A stretch of 64,000 nucleotides of DNA from Thermopolyspora sp044507605 (GCA_044507605.1 JBIQJI010000009.1:1-64000), one strand, 5' to 3'; numbered from the stretch's first letter, positions 38,001-45,900 are shown. Program-made: numbers and translations. Notes: generated by a model not told the origin, from the sequence alone.

Positions 38001-39704
38001 GTCGTACGCCGCCGAGGGCACCATGGCGGGGTCCAGGCGCAGCAGCCGCTCGTCCGCCGCGGAGACGATCCCGCTCGGCGTCCCGTCGCCGTCGTACGCC
38101 GTGAGCACGTCGTGCACGACCTGCGCGGCCCGTTCGCCGAAGCGGTCGGACACGAACAGGTCTGGCGTCAGCGCGGCCTCGTCGAACGCCTCGACGACGC
38201 CGTTCAGCACGGTGCGCAGGTCGGCGTCGCCGTCCGGCTCCGGCGGGCCGCCGAGGATCCCCGTCAGCTCCCGGGCGTCGAAGCCGCCGGACCGCGCCCA
38301 GTCGACGACGGCGAACAGCGTCTGCACCAGCCACAGCCCGGCGGAGGCGTCGGCCGACTCCAGAATGCGGTAGCAGTCCCGCGTGCCGGGGGCGTCGCCG
38401 AGCACGGGGAAGGCGTTGTCGGCCGGCACGCCGTACCGCTGCGGCGCCGGGTCGTTCTCCAGCACGGTGAGCAGCCCGAACAGCTCGTCGGCCGACACGC
38501 CGAGGGCGGTGGCGAGATGGCCGGCGCGCCACAGCAGGCTCACGGTGTCGGCGGTGAAGTCGCCCCGGTCGAACGGGCTCGGCTCCTGTGCGGCGTACCG
38601 CTCGCGGTAGCGCCGCACGATCGTCACGATGTCGCTCTCGGCGACGTCGATGGAGCGTGCCAAGCGCAGCCGATAGTCGTCGTTGCGCGGGTCGAGGATG
38701 TCGCCCGAGCACAGCTCGACGTCGGCGAGCCGCATGGGGCAGGCGAGGGCGCACGCGTCGACCACCGTGAGGTCGCGCTCGCGCTGAATGCGGATCACGG
38801 CGGCCACGGCCCGCAGCGCGGCCAGGTCGAGCCGGCCGTCGCCGCACGTCGCCAGGATCACGTCGAGGTCGGCCGGGGCGAGCCCGGTGAGCCGGGCAAG
38901 CCGGATGAACCGGTTGACCCGCTCGAACCAGGCGAAGGGCACGTCGGGCGAGTCGCCCCACATCAGGGTCTTTCCGTCGGCCGAGACGGTGGCCCCCGGC
39001 CCGTCCTGCGCGAGGAACGACGGGGTGATGAACGACGGCGTGACCGGAGCGGGCGGGCCGGGCGCGGCCGGCGGCTCCGGCACGGGTGCCAGCAGCCCGT
39101 TCACCTGCTCCGCGTCGAGGCCCGTCGCACGCCGGAACCGGCCGAGATCCCGCAGCTCGGCCAGCGACTCGCCGTCCGCGAGCCCATAGCACGCCTTGAG
39201 CGCGGCCTCGTCGGCCGGCACCCCCTCGTGCAGCACCGTGGTCACCACCGCGACGTCCTCGGGCGACAGGCCGAGGAACACCCGGGCCAGGACGTCCTGG
39301 TCCGGGCGCGGGGCGAACAGCCGGTACAGCTCCTCGGGGCTCACCTGCAGGTAGTGCAGGTACCTCGCGATCCGCTCGTGCCGCAGCGAGAACGGCAGGC
39401 CGAACGGATGGCTCCGGGTCCGCAGCGTCTCGTACGGGTCGCCGCCGACGAACCGCTCCAGCACCTCGTTGACGATGTCGAGGTAGGGCGTCTCGGTGAA
39501 CGTGTTGGCGGCGTCGAGGGGGATGTGCCGCAGATCGGGCCGGCGTTCCAGCAGCGAGACCCGGTCGAACGCGCTCTCCAGGAGCGCGAGAAGATCGACG
39601 AAATACGCGGACGGCGAGGTGACGGACCTGGCCTCGTCCACATCCCTGAAATCCAGTTCACCGAAAAGCTGTTCGTAGCTGGGCGATGAATCGTCTCGCG
39701 GCAC
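26091..39704 (-). CDS. Giant TcA-like toxin subunit with about 30 hemopexin-like repeats
   Basis: About 4,537 residues. The N-terminus (SPSAYFVDLLALLESAFDRV, LRHIPLDAANTFTETPYLDIVNEVLE) matches the VRP1/TcA head. An Asp/Thr-rich linker lies near 838-881. Hemopexin-like blades (TYLFSGDQYVRYS ... DEGYP) fill about 1115-2468. An ABC/neuraminidase-like region follows (residues ~2590-2900), with a second hemopexin cluster near 3045-3438. Next come FCHAPLLIAQALNDAQRFEDARTW, a coiled-coil/pore region with AAGGLKIGAAIAAAEP near 4030, and a TcB-binding-type tail (ITKKVSLLGLDPLALLAL, FDRDFPGHFRRQIKTVTVTF). There is no signal peptide, as in TcA. GTG 39704 has AGGAG seven bases upstream; ATG 39743 (4,550 residues) lacks a ribosome site. 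Tc toxins bind host cells and inject a TcC payload, but no TcB or TcC gene is visible. Confidence 0.85.
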   Translation of the reverse strand: MPRDDSSPSYEQLFGELDFRDVDEARSVTSPSAYFVDLLALLESAFDRVSLLERRPDLRHIPLDAANTFTETPYLDIVNEVLERFVGGDPYETLRTRSHPFGLPFSLRHERIARYLHYLQVSPEELYRLFAPRPDQDVLARVFLGLSPEDVAVVTTVLHEGVPADEAALKACYGLADGESLAELRDLGRFRRATGLDAEQVNGLLAPVPEPPAAPGPPAPVTPSFITPSFLAQDGPGATVSADGKTLMWGDSPDVPFAWFERVNRFIRLARLTGLAPADLDVILATCGDGRLDLAALRAVAAVIRIQRERDLTVVDACALACPMRLADVELCSGDILDPRNDDYRLRLARSIDVAESDIVTIVRRYRERYAAQEPSPFDRGDFTADTVSLLWRAGHLATALGVSADELFGLLTVLENDPAPQRYGVPADNAFPVLGDAPGTRDCYRILESADASAGLWLVQTLFAVVDWARSGGFDARELTGILGGPPEPDGDADLRTVLNGVVEAFDEAALTPDLFVSDRFGERAAQVVHDVLTAYDGDGTPSGIVSAADERLLRLDPAMVPSAAYDAVTDLGVIVPEDFLGLGLGDRLTAKIHTNLVLLGHLRGNGELVTENTEGLTLASDFTEYAEMLFKLIGSMVNGSASFFPSDLETLDHLSAAARTELYDNLIFNGYLDEDGAILRPDFFLDADNAARFAVNADLSDVAQQVAGVLSDRVATFRDGPLPLDRQIFAGLGLTDAEQAALVENLRFNGYLTADDTYADKTALAALPLTGFAIALEFYPRRREILAAMRRQIAEFRAGLYVFAPEDFAAIADEAMAHRVMAALDGPYTRDGRVLDEALFADTGADTGADTDADTDIDADTDTDADADVETDAGTVTDAGGALDLGPGFTAAEQKLVRDRIVAILGDERPYRLDLAALTGLGLTDDEAGRVVDLLVAAGHLTEGRAVPEDRLGYFGDVGNALEFTLTGLADYERDIFFLLHTVAGELTAAVTEIGDVLTAQAARQSEALYGALSDAFGAPPATVEAVCAAVAGPEPLDLLVGPVLAATGQSSGRAGGPDGGAAHVPADPRVRLAYRRIRRFSLLAGKLGLSPTEVAVVFRDQDLVAKFPEPLPMPPGIDRFDALLTGFDDVVYLFATGGYWTYDAATYALTAPAPKPLTDLSPHFAGLTGVDAAFTLPDGTGWIIGRGADGLSHVFTREPGGERWAPKRDLVWGKLRNEFDDPARIDCAYVDADGRTYLFSGDQYVRYSGPDYTVADEGYPRDISEWWHREGGSGALPAPFSASIDACFEGVDGRTHLFAGGQWLAVGDGAAEPAQRPIAEVWGKVRNVFADGGRVDAAYGDGTGAVLLRGDQLIRYSGSVENDGAVVDDGHPQRIRSGIRDVPPGFETGVEAALVDGQGVLHLFKNGRTVAVTGPDSVSVPTGERWGVLRPALPSGTVDAAFAGLDGRTYLFSGDTYLRYSDAAYATVDLGYPRLISRDWGGLDRVDAAFVMDGRTYLFGVGGLLFDLPPAYEADLDSGTLTPEVRRLLTAHGLTATTLQGAAPEWTIGTREGGTLTVRKEGLRLKVFGDGTRFHVRYSTRDYTTPDEGYPKPLSDNWWNLPDGLALDPIDAVLTGGDGRTYLFSGGRYVVFDNRRRWWSEPRDLREQWHDLPFQRVDAAFTGQDGRTYLFSEDRFVRYSAGFTAIDDGYPQPVTAHWGVVVNEIARTGKVDATLVREVLETVDGVEVTRTYTYLFSGGQYVRYSAGDLSVVDDGYPRALASLAEEPGLAGLGQAGLGVTPAQVDGAFADRRNSYLFDADGCHVVSNALYRRYPGAEVGGLDGLRCVFVEDGSVLVEDATGWTRRSALEGRTVTATPYEPRTLREVPERFRSGLDSVLMGADGNTYLFKGASCFNVGLNREYPLADEWGRPRNTIYEDNAVDAAFVGTDGRTYLFRGDQFVVYPGHDDPDADDPEALAAIDGDPKPIAEHWGGLTAVSLAYVRNGTTYLFEPPDEAGNRRYVVYSGTTYDTPDEGYPAVADATFWGAPDGFPAPDAVLFEGDTMLLISGDRCLSYGEKTGRWSFPRPLDRIWPGIDQGLDPGDTPRTAFTALDGATYFFFRDHYRRYADGVFGPPAPIRDRWALSANPFVPADGTGTVDAAVVWRGETTYLFSGDHYVRYTGPDYRHIDPGYPKKIAGNLRREEAFANLAETFDDDLIDVTGATVHPIDGVIANDRNVYVFVNGACHIASRTIATTYPLDVFGRVRNTIAERGAVDAAFVAGGHTYLLSGDQYVRYTGYAYDEVDDGYPRTIAGSLPAELGMPEPPDGFRNGVDAAFRAPTGETYLFKGKQYAHAGGVEPIAGRWGRIRNDFAGGTVDAAFVAPTGELYAFRTGQYIRYRPGEFDLVEEGYPRTVKDDWGDLPADFEDGPDGAFVFAGGTYLLKGDRYVRYSAGDYRTVDPTFPQPFAYRWSDTADYRLSDVRTIVAFVNLARSRSEGLAELMLSGAEDPYRYLSDLFGWDLEELRWARRNSGLLTVRAAEEPDIEIEFLLRLAHVFGVAERFAAGPSEIYTTVWARLHGETPDPDAAATALYGLLERANSPQDWQTLSAQVHNELNVRKRDALVPYVIATHPELANSRALFERLLIDVDMGPAGTTSRVREAIAATQLYIQRYLLDLEPVSPAPGTDLADARRHIKAWWTWMRNYRVWEANRKVFLYPENYLRPELRPGKTPAFQALENDLLQGEITPDRVRAAYKRYLDEYTEVSRLSIAGGYVYAEDDAPVGARRLVLFGRTRTDPRRYYFRTAAFQDGEKLSATWDPWVKVDVQIDADEVDPVHAFGRIFVFWAVVEDVPPDNSVNTTTIVTRDTDDGQRVSAPPQQQRIRISYSFRNLDDEWVPAQLLAVTEPYDGPISDVDLYVQASRTLPGGPPGDHDSIVVTCSFTVPRPAWEIVLHPELPARKSCTSAYSLTPELYTLPAQGETPPARAADPAEIFAEPSGSIDRSTIVRFNAPADSTDGPWFSVDHKGGSFLCRPVSVPAPAADLVPLKGNDRRLPPAWARIDAAVALPDGTRYFFDNAGGSYITVPPGKSGARQPRHPIGERWGIIGTALVRTGVVDATLLRGDHVYLFSGPEYYRYRLDAIDRPEDGYPKRLAANEENLPRWDKIDLAFRTADGKEFFYSRALDRWVDSSALTLPWRAAERWPLPADGQIDAVRYAGSQILLIAGDRYFPLGPDGSAAGGLRPIPADDDHHDGRHAGRGDHDGQDGHDDALLLSLTDHIERALARPLTGPEFPYGNDVVSFDNEQHTYRMPGDDDASRPTRDLGRVATKITSTNSVDAAYVADGRLYLTSGDEYVRYTLGDGSSVPDYIDDGYPKQMYRSVDAVFTRGNRRYVFSDASYVRLPDGQELDEATFRAFDPIKGNWLGLPDDFPGAFTGVLDDESELFLFFQLGSAGYFAAYPKAVAVPVPYEIAALPHDIVRLTSSTAYQLNRRLLTGGVDALLAPETQEIDELPTFSADRSDATTIQVWPETVVSMPTGSHLDFQSSNGIYYWEIFCHAPLLIAQALNDAQRFEDARTWYEYVFDPSDPSGYWRFLPFLAVDVTALVRGVRADLDELGTDPAAEQVRKALDPILRRLEPLAPAFQQTREPTAQEIDLLTDLAGDGLDAVRTALAALPPGEVATELRERVEMIARLRRQYDLLGDRASLIRAYLDDPFDPHAIARLRPVAYRRAVVMAYIDNLLDWGDKLFTEYTSESIDEARMLYILAYDLLGDRPADLGPQRLSPTRTYAELRPAAPPAGEITGAAGTPAALPSGEQTEQAEQNGQPVPAGQVARDEQVALLTAGGELLAEAGVVHESIADPYFFVPANDVFAAYWTRVEDRLRKIRQSLDIMGVSRPVPLFEPPADVMALVRAAASGAPLDQVVAGASVPVPNYRFSFLYNRAIDLADRVRQFGGDLLSTLERRDAEELSLLQNRQEAAITELTRDIKEAQVKAAAEGVAELKAALDGANGRVQYFEGLLAAGLSAVQIAQIEMMSLAAAGHFAAGGLKIGAAIAAAEPQALAGPFISGVMYGGDEIGNALNTAADVVSTVAEGFSVTGEILAVLAEQGRVEQDWEQQLAMARTDVAQLGHQVAAAEAQLAIAKQELAILDQEAKNLDEIHAFLTGKFSSSELYGWMAGRLATMYFQTYTLAHEVARSAEQAYRFERGITDGAGAIIQPGYWEGRRSGLLAGEALSLDLQRLGRAYFNGGPRGLEITKKVSLLGLDPLALLALKSGGRCEFALTEALFDRDFPGHFRRQIKTVTVTFEGADGPIGINATLTQLDNRVVLSADPKAVKFLLDPKGSPPDTLRVDWRPGQQIALSDLEEYKDNNGLFELRFDDDRYLPFEGTGAVSRWRLDAGPHRVPDDLRDVTITVKYTAEQGGDAFATAVRGMLRPYTAAGFFDAATDFPDAWAEFVDDGTNTLTLPITPDLLPGLTGRQITAIYAKYQPPGTASGRFLLNGDDRLPLNDGKTLQTPGLTITNGLTFTFTGDPTALTTLGLVLTYRAGVP
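37060..37190 (-). repeat. Short tandem repeats coding an Asp/Thr linker
   Basis: Repeated GTCGGCGTCGGTGTC-like hexamers code for alternating Asp, Thr and Ala inside the TcA-like protein (DTGADTGADTDADTD). It probably acts as a flexible acidic spacer and is prone to length change. Confidence 0.75.
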
Positions 39705-39743
39705 GCCAGTCTCCTCGCGATCCAGCAGGATGAGCGGACTCAT

Positions 39744-40327
39744 GCTTACGTATGGAATGGCCCAAGAATACTCACCATCTAGGTATTAATCGGTATCTCT
39801 TGCAGAGAGCTAGGGCGCCTCGTAGAGTCGGGTAGAACGTTCGTAGGCCGGGGGCTGCTCGTCGTGCCGCGCAGGCAGGCGGGCAGGGGGGGTAAGCGCA
39901 GGTGGGAGGAGCTGCGCGTCATCATTTTCACCGGCCGCGGAGCCATGCGCCGAGCGTGCCGGTCGGGCGCGATCGCGCGCCGGGTGGGGCCGCAATGCGA
40001 GGTCGCATAAGCCGCCCTGCGTGCTGTCTTGCGCGCTGCCCAGAAATACCGGGCAGTAGTGTCTCTCCATGCGTGCGCACGATATGGCCATGGATATCGC
40101 GTGGTGCCCGTCATTACCGATATGTGCGTTTATCCGGTATTCGGGGATTGTGGGGCGATGGGAACGCCTCGCCGCCCCTCTTGCCGCTTTCGTGGCGGAG
40201 AGAGAAGATCGGGACGCGTAACCGGTGCAGGCGGGGAGGTGCCATGTGACACGGCACGAGATCACGTGTTGCCGAATCGCAACCTACCGTACGTAACCGG
40301 AGTGGTCGGGGGAGTCCTTCTTCTTAC
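39744..40327. other. Lower-GC gap upstream of the TcA-like gene
   Basis: About 580 bp with no supported gene. Composition falls to roughly half GC (for example 40081-40140), unlike the coding DNA on either side. It must hold the promoter of the TcA-like operon (minus strand) and that of the small nuclease-like gene (plus strand), but no clear boxes were identified. Confidence 0.5.
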
Positions 40328-40861
40328 GTGACATCCATGGCGCCCATGGAGGTGGCTGACCACGTGGCGAGCGTCGATCCCACACGGCGGCACCGATTCG
40401 TCCAGGAGATGCGGGGCAGGTGGCCGGGTTTCCTCGCCAGACGCCATGAGCACCTCCAGGCGTACGCGTCCGGCCGCACGCCCTCGCACCGGACCACCGA
40501 GAACATCCTGCGCGACCTCCTCACCACCGTCCTGGACTGGTCGGCCCATCAGGTACGCCTGCTGGACAGCGGCAGCCTCCTGCTGAGCAGGCTCGGCGCC
40601 AAATACCTCGTCGTCGAGATCAAGGAGCCCGGCTCCCTCGACGGCCCCGGCAAGGTCAGCCGGGCCCTGTGGCCGGCGGTCCGTCAAGCCGAGTCGCTCA
40701 AAGCCCGCCGCGTCGCCGTCAGCGACGGCGACCTGTTCGACGCGCACGACCTCGACGCCACCGGCATGAGCCCACGGGTCCGCCTCCACCCCTCCGACCC
40801 CGCCCCACCCGACGACCTCTGGTGGCTCTCCACCCGAGGCATCCCCCGCACCGTCCGCTGA
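40328..40861 (+). CDS. Small PD-(D/E)XK nuclease-like protein (orphan HsdR N-terminal-type domain)
   Basis: A 177-residue protein. The centre reads LLDSGSLLLSRLGAKYLVVEIKEPGSL, with Asp followed by Glu-x-Lys as in PD-(D/E)XK nucleases. After it comes WPAVRQAESLKARRVAVSDGDLFDAHDL, matching the Q-box and SDG segment of type I restriction R-subunit N-terminal domains. No helicase or methylase gene is adjacent. The start is uncertain: GTG 40328, ATG 40337 and ATG 40346 are in frame, with GGGGGAG 13 bases before the first. Nuclease activity is inferred from motif order alone. Confidence 0.55.
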   Translation: MTSMAPMEVADHVASVDPTRRHRFVQEMRGRWPGFLARRHEHLQAYASGRTPSHRTTENILRDLLTTVLDWSAHQVRLLDSGSLLLSRLGAKYLVVEIKEPGSLDGPGKVSRALWPAVRQAESLKARRVAVSDGDLFDAHDLDATGMSPRVRLHPSDPAPPDDLWWLSTRGIPRTVR

Positions 40862-41029
40862 ACATCGCCGCCACCCGGCGGCCCGCCGCGCCGGCAAGAC
40901 CGGTAGGAGATGACGCGGCCGGCCGAAGGCGCGGGCGGTTCGCCGGCCCGCCGCACAGCCCGCCGCAGGCCCTTGCCCGGCCCTGCCGGCCCCTGCCGGG
41001 CCGCTGCGGCGGGTCGTCGTCGCCGATCG

Positions 41030-42562
41030 TCACTCGTGTCCCGCCGGTCGGCCGAGCGGCCGCTCCCAGACCTGCAGAGCGGGCTCGCGCGTCCCGGGGG
41101 CCGTGCCGGCCGCCGCGCCATCGGTCCGGCCGCCGGTCGTGCCGTTCGTCGCGCGACCGGCCGCGCCATCGGTCGCGCCGCCGGTCGCGTCGCTGGTCGT
41201 GTCATTGATCGCGCCGACGATGATGTCGCAGGCCTGATCGACGACGTCCGCGGTCACGTTCAGCGGGGGAAGCAGCCGCACGACACAGCTCTCCGGGCCG
41301 CCCAGCTCGACGATCAGGCCGCGCCGCAGGATCTCGGCCTGGACCCGGCGGGCGAGCGCCGTCGCCGGGCGGCCGTCACGCGGGTCGGCCAGCTCCACAC
41401 CCCACATCAGGCCGAGGCCGCGCACCTCGCGCACCCACGGGTCGGCGGCGAGGACGGCCAGGCGCTCGGCCAGCTGGTCGCCGCGTTCGCGGACGTTCTC
41501 GAGCACGCGGTCACGGCGCATGATCCGCACCGTCTCGACCCCGGCGGCGAACGCCGGCTGGTTGCCGCGAAACGTACCGATATGCGCCCCCGGCTCCCAG
41601 ACGTCGAGCCGCCTGTCGTACAAAATGATCGCCACGGGCAGGCCGAGGCCGCTCAACCCCTTCGAGGTGACGATGACGTCCGGCTCGATGCCGTACTGCT
41701 CGAAGGCGAACCAGGTGCCGGTGCGCCCGCAGCCGGTCTGCACCTCGTCGACGATCAGCGGCACGCCGAGCTCGGCGGTGAGCGCCCGCACGCGCCGCGC
41801 GAACTCCGCGCGGACCGGCACCACCCCGCCCTCGCCCTGCACCATCTCCAAGATGACCGCGGCGGGCAGCGGAATGCCGCCGTTCTGGTCGCGTAGCGCG
41901 TGTTCCAGATACGCCACACAGTTGCTGGCGCACGTGCTCGGCAGCAGGCCCAGCGGGCAGCGCGCGCAGTAGGAGTAGGGAAAGAAGTGGACCCCAGGCA
42001 CTCCGGCGGGCACCGGCCGCTTCTGCGGCACCAGTCCGCTGAGCGCCATCGCCAGGTGGCCGCTGCCGTGAAAGCCCCCCTGGAACGAGACGACGTCGCC
42101 CCGGCCGGTCGCGGTCTTGCACAGCTTGACGGCGGCGTCCACCGCGTCGCCCCCTGTCGGGCCACAGAAGTGGATCTTCATGCGGGTGCGCAGGGCGGGG
42201 GGCAGCATGCCGAGCTGCGCGTCGGTGAACGCGTCCTTCGCCGGAGTCGGGAAGTCCAGCCCGTGGGTCACCCGTTCGAACTGGCGGGTCGCGGCCCGGA
42301 CGACGTCGGGATGGTTGTGGCCGAGAGACAGCACCCCGGCACCCATCAGGAAGTCGATGAAGGTGTTGCCGTCGAGGTCGCGCACGAAGCTGCCGTGCGC
42401 CTCGGCGATGGCGATCGGGATGCGGCGCGGGTAGGTGCGCGCGTTGGATTCGCGCCGCTCCTGACGGGCGAGCAGCTCCGCCGATCGGGGACCGGGCAGC
42501 TCGCCGTCGACGCGGGGCCGGGGCGATCCGTCCGGCAGGATGGTGCCGTCGATCCGACTCAT
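41030..42562 (-). CDS. Class III aminotransferase, diaminobutyrate:2-oxoglutarate type (EctB-like)
   Basis: A 510-residue PLP enzyme. MKIHFCGPTGGDAVDAAVKL and IVDEVQTGCGRTGTWFAFEQ lead to the Schiff-base Lys in DVIVTSKGLSG, the usual fold-type I class III pattern. Overall resemblance is to L-2,4-diaminobutyrate aminotransferases, which make Dab from aspartate semialdehyde. A Cys-rich insert (CARCPLG ... STCASNC) is unusual. Residues ~445-485 are a Thr/Gly/Ala/Asp repeat tail not needed for the fold. GGAAAGGAAAGG precedes ATG 42562. It is divergent from the Pls/PosA-type synthetase, to which it probably supplies monomer. Confidence 0.82.
   Translation of the reverse strand: MSRIDGTILPDGSPRPRVDGELPGPRSAELLARQERRESNARTYPRRIPIAIAEAHGSFVRDLDGNTFIDFLMGAGVLSLGHNHPDVVRAATRQFERVTHGLDFPTPAKDAFTDAQLGMLPPALRTRMKIHFCGPTGGDAVDAAVKLCKTATGRGDVVSFQGGFHGSGHLAMALSGLVPQKRPVPAGVPGVHFFPYSYCARCPLGLLPSTCASNCVAYLEHALRDQNGGIPLPAAVILEMVQGEGGVVPVRAEFARRVRALTAELGVPLIVDEVQTGCGRTGTWFAFEQYGIEPDVIVTSKGLSGLGLPVAIILYDRRLDVWEPGAHIGTFRGNQPAFAAGVETVRIMRRDRVLENVRERGDQLAERLAVLAADPWVREVRGLGLMWGVELADPRDGRPATALARRVQAEILRRGLIVELGGPESCVVRLLPPLNVTADVVDQACDIIVGAINDTTSDATGGATDGAAGRATNGTTGGRTDGAAAGTAPGTREPALQVWERPLGRPAGHE
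41095..41215 (-). repeat. Short tandem repeats in the aminotransferase tail
   Basis: Repeated GGTCGCGCCGCC-like units code TTSDATGGATDGAAGRATNG at the C-terminal end, after the last conserved helix. It seems a slippage-derived extension. Confidence 0.65.
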
Positions 42563-42941
42563 CGGGCCTTTCCTTTCCGGGGAGGTCCGGTGGGTGACGT
42601 CTCCTGTTCCCTCCGTATCTGTGCGGTGACGAAGCCGATCGGCAGTTACTGATCTGGATGATTGCCCGATGGTCCTACTTCAATGCATATAGGCCATTAA
42701 TTTAATAGTTATCCCGGTTTGCACCTTTTTAGCTTGCAGAATGGCGTTCTGGCCGGTTTGGTGAAAGGTCCCTCGGGAACCTCCTCCAGATCACCGGCAG
42801 CCGTTCGGTATCCACACAGGTCCGGTTGTCCACAGGAGCGATGAGAGGGGCCCGGTGCAGGTCCGGGCCATGAGAGGGTCCCGGTGGCCCCTGGGAGGGG
42901 GCCGGAGCGGAGGCGTTCTCCCGCTCTGAGGGAGGCAATTC
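42563..42941. promoter_or_regulatory. AT-rich divergent promoter region of the polyamino-acid cluster
   Basis: The gap between the aminotransferase and synthetase genes drops sharply in GC at 42640-42750. It holds ATTAATTTAATAG (42693-42705) and TTGCAC (42720-42725), the only such AT island in tens of kilobases. Both divergent genes probably start from here. No -35/-10 pair with ideal spacing was fixed. The synthetase has GAGGGAGG seven bases before its ATG. Confidence 0.55.
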
Positions 42942-45900
42942 ATGACCAGGATCGACACCGGCGATCAACCGGTGCCCGGGCAGCGCCGGGCGCCGACCAC
43001 ACACCCGACCCGGCCCGCACCCCCCACGAGCCCCGACCCCCACCCCGAAGCCCGCCAAAACCCGCCAAGGCAAGCGGCCACCACACCCGAACCCACCACA
43101 AGCGACCACCTCGCAGGCGAGAGCGCGGGCACCGGGAGCGCGCGCACCGCGGGAGTGGACACTGAGGGCTTTTGCGCTGCGGGCGTGGGCACCCCGAGGG
43201 CGGGCACTGCAGGTGTGAGCGCCGAGGCCGAGGCCACGACCTTGGCGGAGTACTTCGAGCGTGCCTGCGACCGAGACCCGGCCGCGCTTGCGGTGCAGTG
43301 CGGCTCGGCTCGATGCCGATACGGCGAGCTCGACGCCCGTGCCAACCGGCTGGCCCACGTGCTCGGGGAGCGCGGCGTGGGCGTGGGCGACCGCGTCGGC
43401 ATCCTGCTCGACCGATCGATCGAGACATACGTTTCGATTCTCGGCGTGCTCAAGGCCGGCGCGGCCTACGTCCCCATCGACTCCGGCACACCCGCCGACC
43501 GGCTGACGTTCATCGCGGGCGACTCCGGCCTGCACGACCTCGTCACCACGTCGGCCTGCCTCGACCGCCTTCCCCCGATGCCCTGCCCGGTGCTGACGCT
43601 CGACACCGACGCCCGGCTCGGCCGCGCCCCCGCCACCCGGCCCGGTGTGCGGCCGGCCCCCGAGGCGGAGAGCTACGTCATCTACACCTCCGGCACCACC
43701 GGCAAGCCCAAGGGCGTCGCCGTCTCCCACGCCTCCATCGTCAACTTCCTGCGCGTCGCCACGCCCATCTACGGCGTGACCCCGGCCGACCGCGTCTACC
43801 AAGGCATGTCGATCGGCTTCGACTTCCATCTGGAGGAGATGTGGCCGGCCTGGATCGCCGGGGCGGCGCTGATCGCGGGCCCGGCCGACGGCCGCCGGTT
43901 CGGCCAGGGCCTGGTCGACTTCCTCACCGAGCACGAGGTCAGCGTGCTGTGCTGCGTGCCGACCATGCTCACCACCTTGGAGTCCGATCCCGCCACGGTG
44001 CGCAGCATCCTCGTGAGCGGTGAGGCGATGCCGCCCGACCTCGTCCGCCGTTTCGCCCGGCCCGGCCGGCGCATCCTCAACTGCTACGGACCCACCGAGA
44101 CCACGGTCTCGTCGAGTTGCGCCGAACTGCACCCGGGCCGTCCCGTCACCCTGGGCCGCCCCTTCCCGACGTACGTCTTCTACATCCTCGATTCCGACCT
44201 GCGCCCGGTGCGGCCGGGCGAGACGGGCGAGATCTGCATCGGCGGCCCGGGTGTCGCCCTCGGCTACGTCAACCGCCCCGAGCTCACCGCCGAGCGGTTC
44301 GTGCCCAACCCGGTCGCCACCGACCGGGCCGCCGCACCGACGATCTACCGCACGGGCGACCTCGGCCGAGTGACCCCGACCGGCGAGTACGAATACCTCG
44401 GACGCATCGACACCCAGGTCAAGATCCGCGGGTTCCGGGTCGAACTGGGAGAAATCGAGCAGGTCATCCGCGAAGACGACGCCGTGGAGACAGCGGTCGT
44501 CACCGCAGTCGAACGCGACGGCGTCGTCCAGGACCTCGTCGGCTACGTCACCCTGAACCGCCCTCAGCCATCCCCACCAGGCGACCCATCAGGCGACGCT
44601 CAGCCCGACCCACCAGGCGTGTCACAAGCGGACACGTCAGGCGACGCTCAGGTTGACGGACCGGGCGTGTCCCAGGTGGGCCCGTCAGGTGGTGTTCAGG
44701 TTGGCCGACCAGGCGCGCTCCAGGTGGACCCATCGGGCGACGCTCAGCCTGACGCATCAGGTGCGTCAGGCGGCCTTCAGGTTGATCGACCAAGTGGCCG
44801 GCAGGCTGACCCATCTGGTGGGTCCCGAGGTGACGCCGAAGGCGGCTCGGGAAGCGCCACCGGAAGCGGCTCGGGAGGCGGGCCCCAAGGCGGCCCGCAC
44901 GACGATGGCTCACGAGATGGCTTCGGTTGCGGGAGGGGGACGTCGGGCGGTGTGGCGTCGAGCGGCGCCGGGGACGACGGCCCGGGCGCGAGCGACGGTC
45001 TGCGTGAACGGTTGCACGCCACGCTGCGGCGTCGCCTGCCGGCGTACATGATCCCGTCGTTCATCGAGGTTCTCGACGAGCTGCCGTTGCTGGCCGCCGG
45101 AAAGGTCGATCGTGCGGCGTTGCCGGCCCCGGTGTCGGCCCCGCTCGGTTCCTCTTCCGGTCCCCGCACGGCGCCCGCCACTCCGGTCGAGGCCGAGCTG
45201 GCCGAGGAGTGGGCGCGGGTCCTCGGCACCGGCGAGGTGTCGGTGACCGACGACTTCTTCTGCGATCTCGGCGGCCATTCGCTCACGGCCGCACGACTGA
45301 TCTCCGCGCTGCGGGGCCGCCCGGGCATGGCCCATCTCGGCATGGGCGACCTGTACGCCCATCCCACCGTCCGCGACCTCGCCGCCTTCGTGTCGGCGGC
45401 GCCCTCTTCGCCTGCCGCGCCGAGCCGCGAGGACACCGGGCCCGCCCCGCTGCGCCACTCGTCGGCCCGGGTCTGGGCCTGCGGGGTCGCGCAGCTCCTG
45501 CTGCTCCAGCTGTGGCTGCTGCTTCTCGGCGCGCCGTCGCTGCTTCTGCTCTACGCCGTCCTGTTGCGCTTCGGAGTCGACGTCGCCATCGCCGATCAGG
45601 GCAAGGTGCTCACCAGGCTGTCCGCCTTGGGGATCGTGCCGTTGGCCGCGTTGTGGGCGGGGTGGTTCCTGACCATGCTGTTCCTGCTGCCGGCGGTGGG
45701 CGGCCGGCTGATTCTGCGCGGCATCGCGCCCGGCTGGCATCCCCTGTGGGGCGTGACCTACCTGCGGTTCTGGCTCTACGGCAGGGTGGTGGCCCTCGCC
45801 CCGCTGGGGCTGCTGGCCGGCACCCCGCTGATGTCGCCCTATCTGCGGCTGCTCGGGGCCAAGATCGGTCGGCACTGTCACATCTCCGGCACGGTGAGCG

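Noticed and set aside
42729..44132. Minus-strand 467-codon frame over the synthetase N-terminus
   Set aside because: Adenylation-domain motifs on the plus strand are unambiguous, and this frame lacks protein-like features.
44565..44900. Possible CRISPR or RNA repeat array
   Set aside because: The repeats are imperfect, not separated by unique spacers, and stay in frame within the synthetase gene.
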